From positions 1-18,546 of the forward strand of contig NZ_DAIQAX010000001.1 in the NCBI RefSeq assembly GCF_036781485.1: a stretch of DNA of 18,546 bases, in the 5' to 3' direction. This document shows positions 1 to 7,704 of this stretch, in pieces (the first letter of the stretch is position 1; each line of letters starts with the position of its first letter). This DNA is from Thermocrinis sp. (GTDB lineage: Bacteria > Aquificota > Aquificia > Aquificales > Aquificaceae). Both the position numbers and the translations under genes were made by a program. The notes beneath the pieces are model-generated. The model saw only the letters and a program-made list of their open reading frames with translations. It had not been told where the DNA came from and ran no database searches.

Positions 1-125
1 GGTGGAGAAAGGGAATAACCCTTTTGACTTACCTTTATGGTTATGCTATTGGTTACAGCTTTTTCAGGAAAAGTCATGTGCTTGGTTAATTTCTCACCCA
101 ACGTATATTCAATAATTATAACCCT
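1..125 (-). CDS. Possible partial ORF running off the left edge
   Basis: A minus-strand frame is open from position 125 to the window edge. It reads RVIIIEYTLGEKLTKH and then MTFPEKAVTNSITIKV. The composition looks protein-like, but there is no clear start codon: a TTG lies within IEYTLGEK and an ATG before TFPEKA. A short overlapping frame begins MEEILKRLKG and stops at once, so the true start may have been lost to a frameshift. It lies directly downstream of the Rrf2 regulator gene on the same strand, so co-transcription is plausible. I do not recognise the family. Confidence 0.3.
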
Positions 126-133
126 TCAATCTC

Positions 134-583
134 TTAAGTATTTCTTCCATCCACTTGGATTGACTTTTTGTGCTTTTCTTCAACACCTGCCAGTTCTGCA
201 ATAGTAGTTGTTGTCAAGTATTCCATAATATGTTCCCTAAGGTCTGTCCACTTATCGTGAACTGCACAGGGTGAAGTTTGCCACTCTTCACATCTTCCAG
301 GTCTCAAAGCGCAGTAATCTAAGCGATAGTCCTCATCAAGGTATCTTATCACATCGTATATGGATATTTCTTCAGGTTGGATAGCAAATGCAAAACCCCC
401 ATTGGGACCTTTGTATGATTTTAAAACCCTTTCCCTGACCAGTTTATGAAAGATCTTTGAGAGAAAGGGCTTGGGGATGTTCTGCACTTGAGCGATCTCT
501 TCTACCTTCACAAGCCTTCCCTTCTGTAAAGCCAGATAGGCTAAAGCCAACAAAGCGTATTTAACAGTTTCTGAGTAAATCAT
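134..583 (-). CDS. Rrf2-family (IscR/NsrR-like) Fe-S transcriptional regulator
   Basis: This 149-residue protein has the usual length of Rrf2 regulators, which are dimeric winged-helix DNA-binding proteins often sensing Fe-S status, NO or redox. It begins MIYSETVKYALLALAYLA, the standard N-terminal helix. Residues about 27-62 form the helix-turn-helix and wing, with the family pattern IPKPFLSKIFHKL followed by KGPNGGF. Three cysteines, C91, C98 and C106, have the spacing of the Fe-S cluster loop (CALRPGRC then SPC). The ATG at 583 fits the family start. A promoter at 592-621 would start RNA only 2-3 nt before the ATG, so the mRNA may be leaderless. The target genes cannot be told from the sequence; the unidentified edge ORF downstream is one candidate. 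Confidence 0.88.
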   Translation of the reverse strand: MIYSETVKYALLALAYLALQKGRLVKVEEIAQVQNIPKPFLSKIFHKLVRERVLKSYKGPNGGFAFAIQPEEISIYDVIRYLDEDYRLDYCALRPGRCEEWQTSPCAVHDKWTDLREHIMEYLTTTTIAELAGVEEKHKKSIQVDGRNT

Positions 584-591
584 AAATATCT

Positions 592-621
592 ATTATATAG
601 TTTAAACTCCGAAATTTGCAA
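592..621 (-). promoter_or_regulatory. Predicted promoter of the Rrf2 gene
   Basis: On the minus strand, TTGCAA (616-621) and TATAAT (592-597) are separated by 18 bp. The predicted start near 585 is almost at the ATG (583), and no Shine-Dalgarno sequence is present. Confidence 0.5.
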
Positions 622-733
622 GGATATAACACCACCCTTAAATCTTTTGAAATACAACTACCCCTTTACCTTCTCTTTATCTTGCCCTTCTGCTCTTTTT
701 TCTCTAACTTTTCTGGATCCACCCCAAGTTACA

Positions 734-874
734 TCAAACTTTCATGCTCTGCTTTTTCCTATCGCCTTCATAAAGAGCCTGAGCCCAAAAACTTATCTCC
801 TTAATAGACCCTTGGGGAGTAAGCTTAATAGCCTCAGCTCCCCATTGGTTGCTCTCAATGCGAAAACATAAAAC
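734..874 (-). pseudogene. Unidentified eroded ORF fragment in the Rrf2-TetR intergenic region
   Basis: The 340 bases between the two regulators are not simple spacer. On the minus strand, a 46-codon frame without a start codon contains IESNQWGAEAIKLTPQG and then SIKEISFWAQALYEGDRKKQ, a protein-like composition. It stops at 734-736, and a second frame just beyond reads LGVDPEKLEKKEQKGKIKRR before stopping. This suggests the 3' end of a decayed gene broken by a frameshift. I do not recognise the family; the spurious plus-strand frames here are poorer in composition. Confidence 0.35.
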
Positions 875-885
875 TTAAAACGTTA

Positions 886-913
886 TTGCCTTAGTTTTGT
901 AATTAACTAAAAT
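886..913 (+). promoter_or_regulatory. Predicted promoter of the TetR-type gene
   Basis: TTGCCT (886-891) and TAAAAT (908-913) have a 16-bp spacer. The start would fall near 920, next to the ATG at 924, so the transcript may be leaderless. It overlaps the palindrome at 891-910. Confidence 0.4.
891..910. promoter_or_regulatory. Candidate TetR operator (inverted repeat)
   Basis: The sequence has TTAGTT and AACTAA arms separated by 8 bp, lying between the -35 and -10 of the regulator's own promoter. Autorepression by the TetR-type protein is inferred from position and symmetry only. Confidence 0.4.
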
Positions 914-923
914 AAAAATTATC

Positions 924-1517
924 ATGGAAAGGTCCTTACTTAAGGAAAAGAAAAAACTTGAGATAATAAGAACAGCCTGTAAGCTTTTTTCTGAAAAAGG
1001 GTATCACAACACCGTTATACCGGATATTGCCAACGCCCTTGGAATGAGTGTGGGTAATATTTACAACTACTTTGAATCAAAGGAAGAGCTGGCAAAAGAG
1101 ATAATGCTAACTGTTTCTAGCTATGTAGCGGAGAGGTTAAGAAGAATAAACCAAGAGAATATATCTACAAGAGAAAAGATATATAGATTTACGGAAGAAT
1201 TTTTTCAAATGGCTCTAAAGGAGCCAGAATTGATAAACTACTTTCTTAGGGTTTTTCTGGTTAACAGGGAAATCTTCAAGGAGGGTTGTGAGGGCTTTGC
1301 CTGTGTGGCTGAAGTTGTCACCGAGGTCATGATTTTGCTGTCTGATGGTATAGAAAGAGGGGAGCTTAGAAATCAGAGTTTCTTCCCAGCTTTCACCATT
1401 ATTATGGGTCCAATAGGCGGGATGGTATTTTTGCACAACGAAGGAGTGTTAGAAAAACCTTTAATAGAATACAAGGACGAAGTCGCCTACAACATCTGGA
1501 ACGCTCTTAGGGCTTAA
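924..1517 (+). CDS. TetR/AcrR-family transcriptional regulator
   Basis: This 197-residue protein matches typical TetR length. The N-terminal helix-turn-helix spans residues about 12-58. The signatures are IIRTACKLFSEKGYHNT, then the recognition region SVGNIYNYFESKEEL. The rest is an all-helical ligand-binding and dimerisation domain whose effector cannot be predicted. Residues 120-130 hold two cysteines (EGCEGFACVAE). The gene lies tail to tail with hypX and the two ends overlap by 11 nt. No Shine-Dalgarno precedes the ATG and the predicted promoter sits right against it. It may control the adjacent hydrogenase maturation genes, but only proximity suggests this. Confidence 0.88.
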   Translation: MERSLLKEKKKLEIIRTACKLFSEKGYHNTVIPDIANALGMSVGNIYNYFESKEELAKEIMLTVSSYVAERLRRINQENISTREKIYRFTEEFFQMALKEPELINYFLRVFLVNREIFKEGCEGFACVAEVVTEVMILLSDGIERGELRNQSFFPAFTIIMGPIGGMVFLHNEGVLEKPLIEYKDEVAYNIWNALRA

Positions 1518-3195
1518 TCTTCAATCTTCTGTGAATAGCAAGATAGGGAGGTGTTCTAAAAGGTGGTATTCTTCTGACAAAATAGTAGCGGGCTATGTGA
1601 TAGCTTGGGTCAAACCCAAAAAAGTTAAGCTTCATCCTTTCAAGCTCTTCGTTTCTGTATTCAAAAAGCGGTTTTTCCCTCCAATCCCTAATCCTCCCCT
1701 CTCTCTTCCTTTTCAGAAAAACATCATAATCACTCGTGTTTATAAAGTTTTCAAGAAATCCAGAAACTTTTTCCCTAAACTCCTTTGGCGTTCTTCCAAA
1801 AACGAAGTCTATCAGGCCAATTTCGTAAGCTTTTTTGGAGCTTATAGGCATTCTGTTTTGCATTATTTCCTTTGCCTTTTCCCACCCAACCCTCTTAGGT
1901 AGAGTGTATGTCCAGAACTCAGACCCATATAGATTGCCTATGTTTTTATAGTGGGGGTTCAAAACCACACCTTCCCTAGCAAAGACTAAATCGCAAGTTA
2001 AAGCTAAGAAAACGCCACCCGCTCCCGCATTTCCCTGCAGACATGCTACAGTCAGCTTGTCTAATGTTTTTAGAATTTCCTCACATAGGTCATCCATAGC
2101 GTTTATGTTTCTCCAGGATTCATCCGCCGGACTTTCGGAAGCTTCTATAGTATTTAAGTTCATCCCGTTTGAAAAGAAATCCTCCTGTCCCAAGAGCACA
2201 ATAGCTTTTGTTGGTCTCTCTTTTGCATACCTAAACACCTCCAAAAGTCTCTCACACTGCTGGGTGGACATGGCCCCGTTGTAAAAGTTAAATGTTATGT
2301 ATCCTATCCCTGCCACCTCCTCGTAAATGATCTCCCGGTAGGTATTAAAATCAATCTTCTCCCAAGGTTTTATAGGCTCCTCCTTTACCTTATCCAAAAG
2401 ATGCGGTATTACCCTTTGGGCTGGAAGTTTTATTGAGTTTTTTTCTCTTTTTCTCATGTGGGTAATCCAAACAGCCCCATCTATGGTTCCAATGCATACC
2501 GCCTCATCTCTAATTGCCAGTATCTCTCCAGGCTTTCCTCTGAGCATATCCTCTTTGTGTGGATTGTAAAGATAGTATTCTTCTCCTCCTAAGCATGCCA
2601 AAGCTCCAGGCTGGCTATCCGAAGCATAGACCTTTCTTATTACCTCTTCAGTGCCATCCTTAAACCAATCTACGCGTCTGTAGGACTGATCCATGTAAGG
2701 TTTCCAAGAGCCCTTTGGATATATCTTTTTAGGCTCTCTATCTTCAAGCATGTAATCCAAAGCTTCTAACACACAATCCACCGCACTTTCTGTAGCCTCC
2801 ATTCTGTATATGCTAGACTTTCTTGCCTTTCTCATAGGAAAGGTTCTATAGCTCCAGACTGGCCCCGCATCGTATTCTTCAACCGCCTCCAAAAAGCTAA
2901 CTCCCCACTCTTTTGCTTTTTCTAAGATAGCCCAGTCTAAGGCAGAAGGGCCCCTATCCCCAGGAGGGCCAGGATGTATTACAAACGTTTTTACTTTTTG
3001 CCAAACTTCCCTTGGAATTTTGCGCTTCAAGAAAGGTGCAATTACCAAATCAGGCTTGTAAAGATTAAAGGCTTCTACCGTAAGCTCTGGATGAACGTCA
3101 AGCTCAATAGATACCTCATGGCCTCTTTCAGTTAGCTCACAGTAAAGTCTCTGGGTAAGGGAGTTGAACCTATGGCAGAGAAAAAGGATCCTCAT
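1507..3195 (-). CDS. hypX: HypX (HoxX): CO-supplying hydrogenase maturation factor
   Basis: HypX makes the CO ligand of the [NiFe] active site from a formyl-tetrahydrofolate-derived group under aerobic conditions. The 562-residue protein has the two expected parts. The N-terminal part resembles a formyltransferase, with HPGPPGDRGPSALDW at 74-88. The C-terminal half, from about residue 275, is an enoyl-CoA hydratase/crotonase-like domain with GNAGAGGVFLALTCDLVFA and then GNLYGSEFWTYTLPKRVG. Length and order agree with the Aquifex-type protein. Its ATG overlaps the hypD stop codon by 4 nt (ATGA), so translation is probably coupled. The 3' end overlaps the convergent TetR gene. The gene looks intact, although the hydrogenase it should serve in this window is broken. 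Confidence 0.93.
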   Translation of the reverse strand: MRILFLCHRFNSLTQRLYCELTERGHEVSIELDVHPELTVEAFNLYKPDLVIAPFLKRKIPREVWQKVKTFVIHPGPPGDRGPSALDWAILEKAKEWGVSFLEAVEEYDAGPVWSYRTFPMRKARKSSIYRMEATESAVDCVLEALDYMLEDREPKKIYPKGSWKPYMDQSYRRVDWFKDGTEEVIRKVYASDSQPGALACLGGEEYYLYNPHKEDMLRGKPGEILAIRDEAVCIGTIDGAVWITHMRKREKNSIKLPAQRVIPHLLDKVKEEPIKPWEKIDFNTYREIIYEEVAGIGYITFNFYNGAMSTQQCERLLEVFRYAKERPTKAIVLLGQEDFFSNGMNLNTIEASESPADESWRNINAMDDLCEEILKTLDKLTVACLQGNAGAGGVFLALTCDLVFAREGVVLNPHYKNIGNLYGSEFWTYTLPKRVGWEKAKEIMQNRMPISSKKAYEIGLIDFVFGRTPKEFREKVSGFLENFINTSDYDVFLKRKREGRIRDWREKPLFEYRNEELERMKLNFFGFDPSYHIARYYFVRRIPPFRTPPYLAIHRRLKIKP

Positions 3196-4316
3196 AGTCT
3201 TTTATACCTATAGTAAGCGTTGCAGGCGCCTTCTGAGGAAACCATGCAGGAACCTATGGGATTTTGGGGTGTGCAAACGGTCCCAAATAGTTTGCATTCA
3301 GTAGGCAAAGCCACACCGCGGATGACCTTTCCACATATACAGGCAGGATGCTCCTTAGGTCTTGGTAAGTTTATATAGAATCTTTTTTCTCCGTCAAACT
3401 CTTCAAACTCGCCTCTTAGCTTCAGGGCGCTGTATGGCACAACTCCTAAACCCCTCCACTCAAACTCCTTCCTAAGCTCAAAAACTTCCGAAACGAGTTT
3501 TTGGGCTTTTAAGTTCCCATCGTATGTAACAAAACGAGTGTATTGATTAGCCACGTAAGCCTCCCCTTTGGCTATCTGCTTGACCAAAATCCATACTCCT
3601 TGCATAACGTCCAGTGGTTCAAAACCGCATATTACAACAGGCTTTAAAAACTCCTGTGAAAAATACTCGTAAGGTCTTACCCCTATTATGGTGCTTACAT
3701 GCCCTGGACCAATAAAGGCATCTATGCTAACCTTTCCTATATCCCTTATCTCGGGAGAATTGAGTATATGCTGTATGGCGGATGGAGTTATTACATGGTT
3801 TGAAACCACGTAAAGATTTCTTAGTCCTAACTGCTTTGCTTTTAATAGCAAGACTGCAGTCTGGGGCGTGGTTGTTTCAAAACCTATGGCAAAAAACACC
3901 ACATTTTTTTCACCTTCAACCTGCGCAATTTTTAGCACTTCCAAAGAGGAATTTACCATCCTAACGTCCCTACCTTCAGCCCTTAGGTCCAAAAGGCTCT
4001 TTCTTTGGGAACCCGGAACTCTTAAAAGGTCTCCGTAGGAACACAGCACGGTGTTTTCCTGCCTTGCTATGTGTATGGCAAGGTCTATCCTTGATTGTGG
4101 GATAACGCAGACTGGACAACCAGGACCATGTACGAACCTAACATAACCTTCCAAAAGCTGGTCTATGCCATGTTTTACTATAGCGTGAGTATGTCCGCCG
4201 CAGAATTCCATTATACTTACCACTCTACCTATCCTTTCCACAAGCCTTTTTATAGCTTTCTCTATGGTTTTTAGTCTTTTGCTATCTCTGAATTCCTTTA
4301 GCTCAAAGGTTTTCAA
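3192..4316 (-). CDS. hypD: HypD: hydrogenase Fe(CN)2CO assembly Fe-S protein
   Basis: HypD is the scaffold, with HypC, on which the Fe(CN)2CO group is built. A TTG start at 4316 gives 374 residues, the usual HypD length. It is preceded by a strong GGAGGAGG site inside the end of hypC. A longer frame begins upstream at 4346 but adds atypical residues. Diagnostic motifs are CGGHTHAI with C39, GPGCPVC with C67 and C70, and a C-terminal cysteine cluster (HPACICGKVIRG, TECKLFGTVC, NPIGSCMV) that holds the [4Fe-4S] cluster. It overlaps hypC by 14 nt and hypX by 4 nt, as expected for a coupled operon. All key residues appear present. Confidence 0.95.
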   Translation of the reverse strand: MKTFELKEFRDSKRLKTIEKAIKRLVERIGRVVSIMEFCGGHTHAIVKHGIDQLLEGYVRFVHGPGCPVCVIPQSRIDLAIHIARQENTVLCSYGDLLRVPGSQRKSLLDLRAEGRDVRMVNSSLEVLKIAQVEGEKNVVFFAIGFETTTPQTAVLLLKAKQLGLRNLYVVSNHVITPSAIQHILNSPEIRDIGKVSIDAFIGPGHVSTIIGVRPYEYFSQEFLKPVVICGFEPLDVMQGVWILVKQIAKGEAYVANQYTRFVTYDGNLKAQKLVSEVFELRKEFEWRGLGVVPYSALKLRGEFEEFDGEKRFYINLPRPKEHPACICGKVIRGVALPTECKLFGTVCTPQNPIGSCMVSSEGACNAYYRYKRL

Positions 4317-4545
4317 ACTCCTCCTCCATTGAAAGTATCTCTTCAAAAAGCTCCAAACTTTTTAATGCTTCTTCTTCATCCAGCTTTGATATGGCAAAAC
4401 CTACATGAACCAGGACCCAGTCCCCTTGCCTTACAGGTTCGTTCAAAAGCTCCAAGGAAATTATCCTTTTCACTCCCATAGTATTCACCACTGCGCTGTT
4501 GTCTTCTCTTATCTGCTCTATCTGGGCAGGTATGGCCAAACACAT
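4303..4545 (-). CDS. hypC: HypC: hydrogenase maturation chaperone
   Basis: This 80-residue HypC/HupF-family chaperone delivers the Fe(CN)2CO moiety and binds the large-subunit precursor. The start is set at 4545 rather than the upstream in-frame ATG at 4572, because HypC function depends on a cysteine right after the initiator Met. The chosen start gives MCLAIPAQIEQI, the family N-terminus, behind a GAGGGAGG ribosome-binding site. The middle, GVKRIISLELLNEPVRQGDWVLVHVGFAISKL, is shown here only by its typical elements (VRQGDWVLVHVGFA). It lies between the cbiO-like ATPase and hypD in one minus-strand operon. Its usual client, a [NiFe] large subunit, survives here only as a fragment. Confidence 0.95.
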   Translation of the reverse strand: MCLAIPAQIEQIREDNSAVVNTMGVKRIISLELLNEPVRQGDWVLVHVGFAISKLDEEEALKSLELFEEILSMEEEFENL

Positions 4546-4594
4546 AGCCTCCCTCGGTGAAAGACTGTTCATTAAATATATACTACGAGCTCTT

Positions 4595-5278
4595 TTAGTG
4601 CAAGTGGTAGTATGGTTTGTCTCTGTGTTTGTGCATAAGGCCCGCTTCTATTAGTTTTTCTCTATCCGAAAAAAACCCATCCACACTTCCATCGTAGATT
4701 ATCCTGCCCCCTTCTCCTAATACTACAAGCCTGTTTCCAAGCTCTGGTACCAAGCTAAGATTATGGGTTGAGATCACAGTAGTAAGGTTTAACTCTTGGA
4801 GGATGTCTATTAGCAAACCTGTGCTTTTTGGATCTAAGTTTGAAGTAGGCTCGTCCAAAAGTAAAACCTCTGGCTCAAGGATTAAAAGACAGGCTAAGCA
4901 GAGCTTCTGTTTTTGACCTCTGCTTAGGTTGTAAGGAATCTTTTCCAAATAAGGACTAAGTCCGAATACCTCAGCCCACCTTAGGACCCTCTCCTTGATT
5001 TCTCTCTCTTTTAATCCCAACTGCCTGAGCCCAAAAGCCATCTCATCATACACCGTTGGATTAAAAAGCATTACCTCTGGGTTCTGAAAGAGGAGGACAA
5101 CTTCCTTGCGGAACCTAAGGTTAAACTTAGGATCCCTTAGGCTTTTTTCGTTCAACCTTTCGCCTTTGTAAAGGTATTCCCCCCTTTCTGGAAAGAGAAG
5201 ACCGTTGAGAATCTTTAGAAGGGTGCTCTTTCCTGAACCGTTTATACCCAGAACAACTACCCTTTCTCCTTTATCCAC
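4595..5278 (-). CDS. CbiO/NikO-like ECF nickel/cobalt transporter ATPase, N-terminally truncated
   Basis: This is the energy-coupling ATPase of an ECF metal-uptake transporter, likely for nickel given the hyp operon it joins. From a GTG at 5278 it has Walker A GINGSGKST near residue 12, Q-loop LLFQNPE, signature LSRGQKQKL, Walker B VLLLDEPT and H-loop ISTHN. The C-terminus is histidine-rich (MHKHRDKPYYHLH), as in some nickel/cobalt homologues. The family normally has about 30-38 residues before Walker A, including the first strands and an aromatic A-loop residue. Here only about 11 remain, and the frame upstream reads VHAYFKVDKGERV before a stop. The N-terminus was therefore probably lost where it meets the permease fragment. 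ATP binding may be impaired. Confidence 0.75.
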   Translation of the reverse strand: MDKGERVVVLGINGSGKSTLLKILNGLLFPERGEYLYKGERLNEKSLRDPKFNLRFRKEVVLLFQNPEVMLFNPTVYDEMAFGLRQLGLKEREIKERVLRWAEVFGLSPYLEKIPYNLSRGQKQKLCLACLLILEPEVLLLDEPTSNLDPKSTGLLIDILQELNLTTVISTHNLSLVPELGNRLVVLGEGGRIIYDGSVDGFFSDREKLIEAGLMHKHRDKPYYHLH

Positions 5279-5587
5279 TTTGAAGTATGCATGGACTTTT
5301 CAAGAAAGAAAGTAAGCACCCTCTCGTAAAAGTTAAGCCTTGTTCCTCTGTCTAGCCTTCTCATGGTCCTACTCTTTAAAGCTTCTCTAAACTCTCTTAT
5401 AAGACTGACATAAGTTAAAAGATGGCTCGAAACTATTACAAGCAAAAAGCTAAAGAAGTTAAACAGCAAGCATACGTAAGTAGACCTCTTTATAGTATTG
5501 AGCCTTTTCTTGATAGGGAGTACTGCAGTAGCCAAAAAGATGGGGAGTGAGATTTGCTAAACTAACAAAGACCTCTTCTGTAAGCAT
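5257..5587 (-). pseudogene. CbiQ/EcfT-like transporter permease remnant
   Basis: The main frame (5257-5535, about 92 residues) has one hydrophobic segment (LLFNFFSFLLVIVSSHLL). It is followed by TYVSLIREFREALKSR, resembling the cytoplasmic coupling region of ECF T-components, and by FLEKSMHTSKWI. Such permeases are usually 200-260 residues with four to six membrane segments, so most is missing. A second frame, starting ATG at 5587 with MLTEEVFVSLANLTPHLFGY, overlaps in another register and stops at 5459. It may be the old N-terminus shifted by an indel, or unrelated. The end overlaps the ATPase start by 22 nt, and both genes look truncated at this join. Family assignment rests on pattern and neighbour only. 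Confidence 0.5.
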
Positions 5588-5592
5588 ATAAA

Positions 5593-5621
5593 TTGACATA
5601 GCAATGTTCTAAGTTTATCAT
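5593..5621 (+). promoter_or_regulatory. Predicted sigma-70 promoter upstream of the hydrogenase remnant
   Basis: TTGACA (5593-5598) and TATCAT (5616-5621) have an ideal 17-bp spacer. The start would fall at about 5628, right at the first codon of the small-subunit remnant. It could still drive the intact genes from hupC to cutA. Confidence 0.55.
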
Positions 5622-5627
5622 AGAGTT

Positions 5628-5908
5628 GTGAATGAATATTCAATAAGTAAGTTTGTAATTACTTGGGGCTCTTGTGCCAGTTGGGGATGTGTGCAAGCTG
5701 CGAAACCAAACCCAACCACCGCAGTTTCTATAGATAAGGTTATAAAGAACAAGCCAATCATAAAAGTCCCAGGATGCCCTCCCATAGCTGAGGTTATGAC
5801 TGAAGGTCCTTCTTCAACGCAGGACAGTTCGTAGAAAGATTTGACGATGAAGGGGCAAAGAAGGGGTGGTGTCTTTACAAGGTAGGCTGTAGGGGCCCTA
5901 CCACCTAA
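5628..5908 (+). pseudogene. hupS: [NiFe]-hydrogenase small subunit remnant (two blocks)
   Basis: The electron-transferring small subunit is reduced to fragments. Block one (5628-5834) carries ITWGSCASWGCVQAAKPNPT, then KPIIKVPGCPPIAEVMT. These are the conserved cysteine regions that in intact proteins help bind the proximal [4Fe-4S] cluster. Block two, in another frame (about 5804-5908), reads FNAGQFVERFDDEGAKKGW, then CLYKVGCRGPTT and a stop. The sequence that joins these motifs in intact relatives, roughly 35 residues, is missing. So are the N-terminus with the Tat signal and first CxxC, and the C-terminus with the other two cluster sites. At least three deletions are implied. It cannot make a working subunit. 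Confidence 0.88.
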
Positions 5909-7107
5909 GAAAATTTCCTAAGGCTACTCCTGGATACTTTATAGCTTTCCAAGAGAAGATAAAGAAGTTGGTAGAAAGTGGGCAACTTGGGATCTTTGCC
6001 GCACACTGGTGGGACCATCCAGACTACAAACTCTTACCACCAGAAGTTCATCTAATAGGAATAGCGCATTACCTGAATATGTTAGATGTCCAGAGGGAGT
6101 TCTTTATTCCTCAGGTGGTCTTTGGTGGGAAAAACCCTCATCCTCATTATATAGTTGGAGGGATGAATTGTTCTATATCTCTTGACGACATGAACGCTCC
6201 GGTCAATGCAGAAAGGTTGGCGGTTGTAGAGGATGCCATATATACCCAAGTGGAAGCTGTAAACCTTTTCTATCTTGTGGATCTTTTAGCCATCGGACAT
6301 ATATACGTTCAAAAAGGTCAAACCTACGGTGGAGGGCTTGCAAAGAAAAGGGTAATCGGATATGGAGAATTTCCAGATGAACCTTACAAGGGCATAAAGA
6401 CTGGAGATTACCATAATAAGATCCTCTATCACTCCAACGGTGTGGTCGAAGACTTTGAGCTTGGTGTAGATAAGGCGAAGTATTATCCCTTGGTGGGTAA
6501 AGATTTTGCGGACTCAGAGGTAATTCAAGAATATGTAACGCACTCTTGGTATAAGTATCCCGACGAGAAGAAGGGGCTGCATCCTTGGGATGGTATAACT
6601 GAACCTAATTACACAGGACCAAAGGAAGGTACAAAAACCCATTGGAAATACTTAGACGAGCGAGGTAAATACTCTTGGATAAAGTCTCCAAGGTGGAAAG
6701 GGAAACCTTGCGAAGTTGGTCCCCTCGCAAGATACATAATTGTCTATACTTGGGACCCCTCCACCTGGCCAAAGGAAGCAAGGGGAATAGGGCTTACAGA
6801 GGCACCAAGAGGTGCATTGGGACACTGGGTAATAATAAAGGATGGGAAGATTGCCAACTACCAATGTGTTGTGCCTACAACGTGGAATGGCAGTCCAGGG
6901 GACCCAATGGGTGGTCAAGGAGCCTTTGAGGAGTGTATGAAAGATACACCTGTGAGAGTAGTAGATAAACCCCTGGAAGTATTGAGAGGTATACACTCCT
7001 TTGACCCATGCTTGGCGTGTTCCACGCACATTTACAATGCAAAGGGAGAGGAAATAACCAGCGTAAAAGTTCAAGGTAGCGTGCCAATCTGTTATACAGG
7101 AGGATGA
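5893..7107 (+). pseudogene. hupL: [NiFe]-hydrogenase large subunit, N-terminal part deleted
   Basis: The catalytic subunit lacks its N-terminal part. The open frame begins at 5893 with YHLRKFPKATPGYFIAF, which normally lies well inside the protein. A TTG at 5968 would give 379 residues, against about 570-600 for a full subunit. Lost with the start is the first RxCGxC nickel-binding motif, so no active site can form. The rest is well kept: VFGGKNPHPHYIVGG, the long internal region, and the second metal motif DPCLACSTH. That motif is followed by a 25-residue C-terminal tail ending CYTGG, which the maturation protease would remove. The upstream join to the small-subunit block lies near 5893-5910. 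Because the 3' two thirds carries no visible stops, the loss appears recent or the fragment is tolerated. Confidence 0.9.
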
Positions 7108-7110
7108 GTC

Positions 7111-7704
7111 ATGAGGGAAGAGGTCGTAAAAAGAATCTATATATTCAGTCCGTCCCTACGCATATGGCATTGGGTAAATGCTGTATGTATAGTGGTCTTG
7201 TTCCTAACCGGTTTGTACATAGGTAACCCATTTTTCATAGGCTCACAAGGGCTTGAAGCAACTTATGCCTACGCCCACAGTCTAACAATGGATTTTATAA
7301 GGTTCATACACTTCTCTGGGGTAGGAGAAATGGTTCTTCACTATCTCCTTATCAAGCCTGGACACAGAACCTACATAAGGAATCCATTGGCAAGGCTTGT
7401 TTACTTTTTGCTATACTTGGTCCTTATCTTTATGGTAATAACTGGCTTTGCTATGTATGGTCTTTCGGATCCAGGGGGCTTTTGGGCAAAGATGTTTGGT
7501 TGGATAGTTCCTATGTTGGGAGGAGAATTCTCGGTTCACATGTGGCATCACTGGTTTGCTTGGCTTGTTATATTCTTCGTGATTGTTCATGTGTATCTTG
7601 TTGTAAGGTATGATGTGATAGAGAAGGAAGGAGAAGTGTCTTCCATGTTTAACGGTATGAAAACTTTCAAGGAAACACCCGTGGATGTGGAGGATGTAGC
7701 TTGA
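7111..7704 (+). CDS. hupC: Hydrogenase b-type cytochrome subunit (HupC/HyaC)
   Basis: This 197-residue membrane protein normally anchors the hydrogenase and passes electrons from H2 to quinone through two b hemes. Four hydrophobic stretches are visible, near residues 18-38, 60-75, 90-115 and 135-165. Candidate heme-ligand histidines lie in RIWHWVNAV near the N-terminus, in the second segment and in MWHHWFAWLVIFFVIVHVY. The C-terminal tail is short and cytoplasmic. It starts 3 nt after the large-subunit stop and overlaps hupD by 4 nt. The frame is intact even though both of its catalytic partners are broken here, so it may now be idle or may serve a second hydrogenase elsewhere. Confidence 0.92.
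   Translation: MREEVVKRIYIFSPSLRIWHWVNAVCIVVLFLTGLYIGNPFFIGSQGLEATYAYAHSLTMDFIRFIHFSGVGEMVLHYLLIKPGHRTYIRNPLARLVYFLLYLVLIFMVITGFAMYGLSDPGGFWAKMFGWIVPMLGGEFSVHMWHHWFAWLVIFFVIVHVYLVVRYDVIEKEGEVSSMFNGMKTFKETPVDVEDVA

Noticed and set aside
4546..4572. Upstream ATG for hypC at 4572
   Set aside because: HypC needs a cysteine directly after the initiator Met, which only the start at 4545 gives.
6652..7087. Antisense and alternate-frame ORFs inside the hupL fragment
   Set aside because: They are shadows of the hupL frame, which matches the hydrogenase family throughout.
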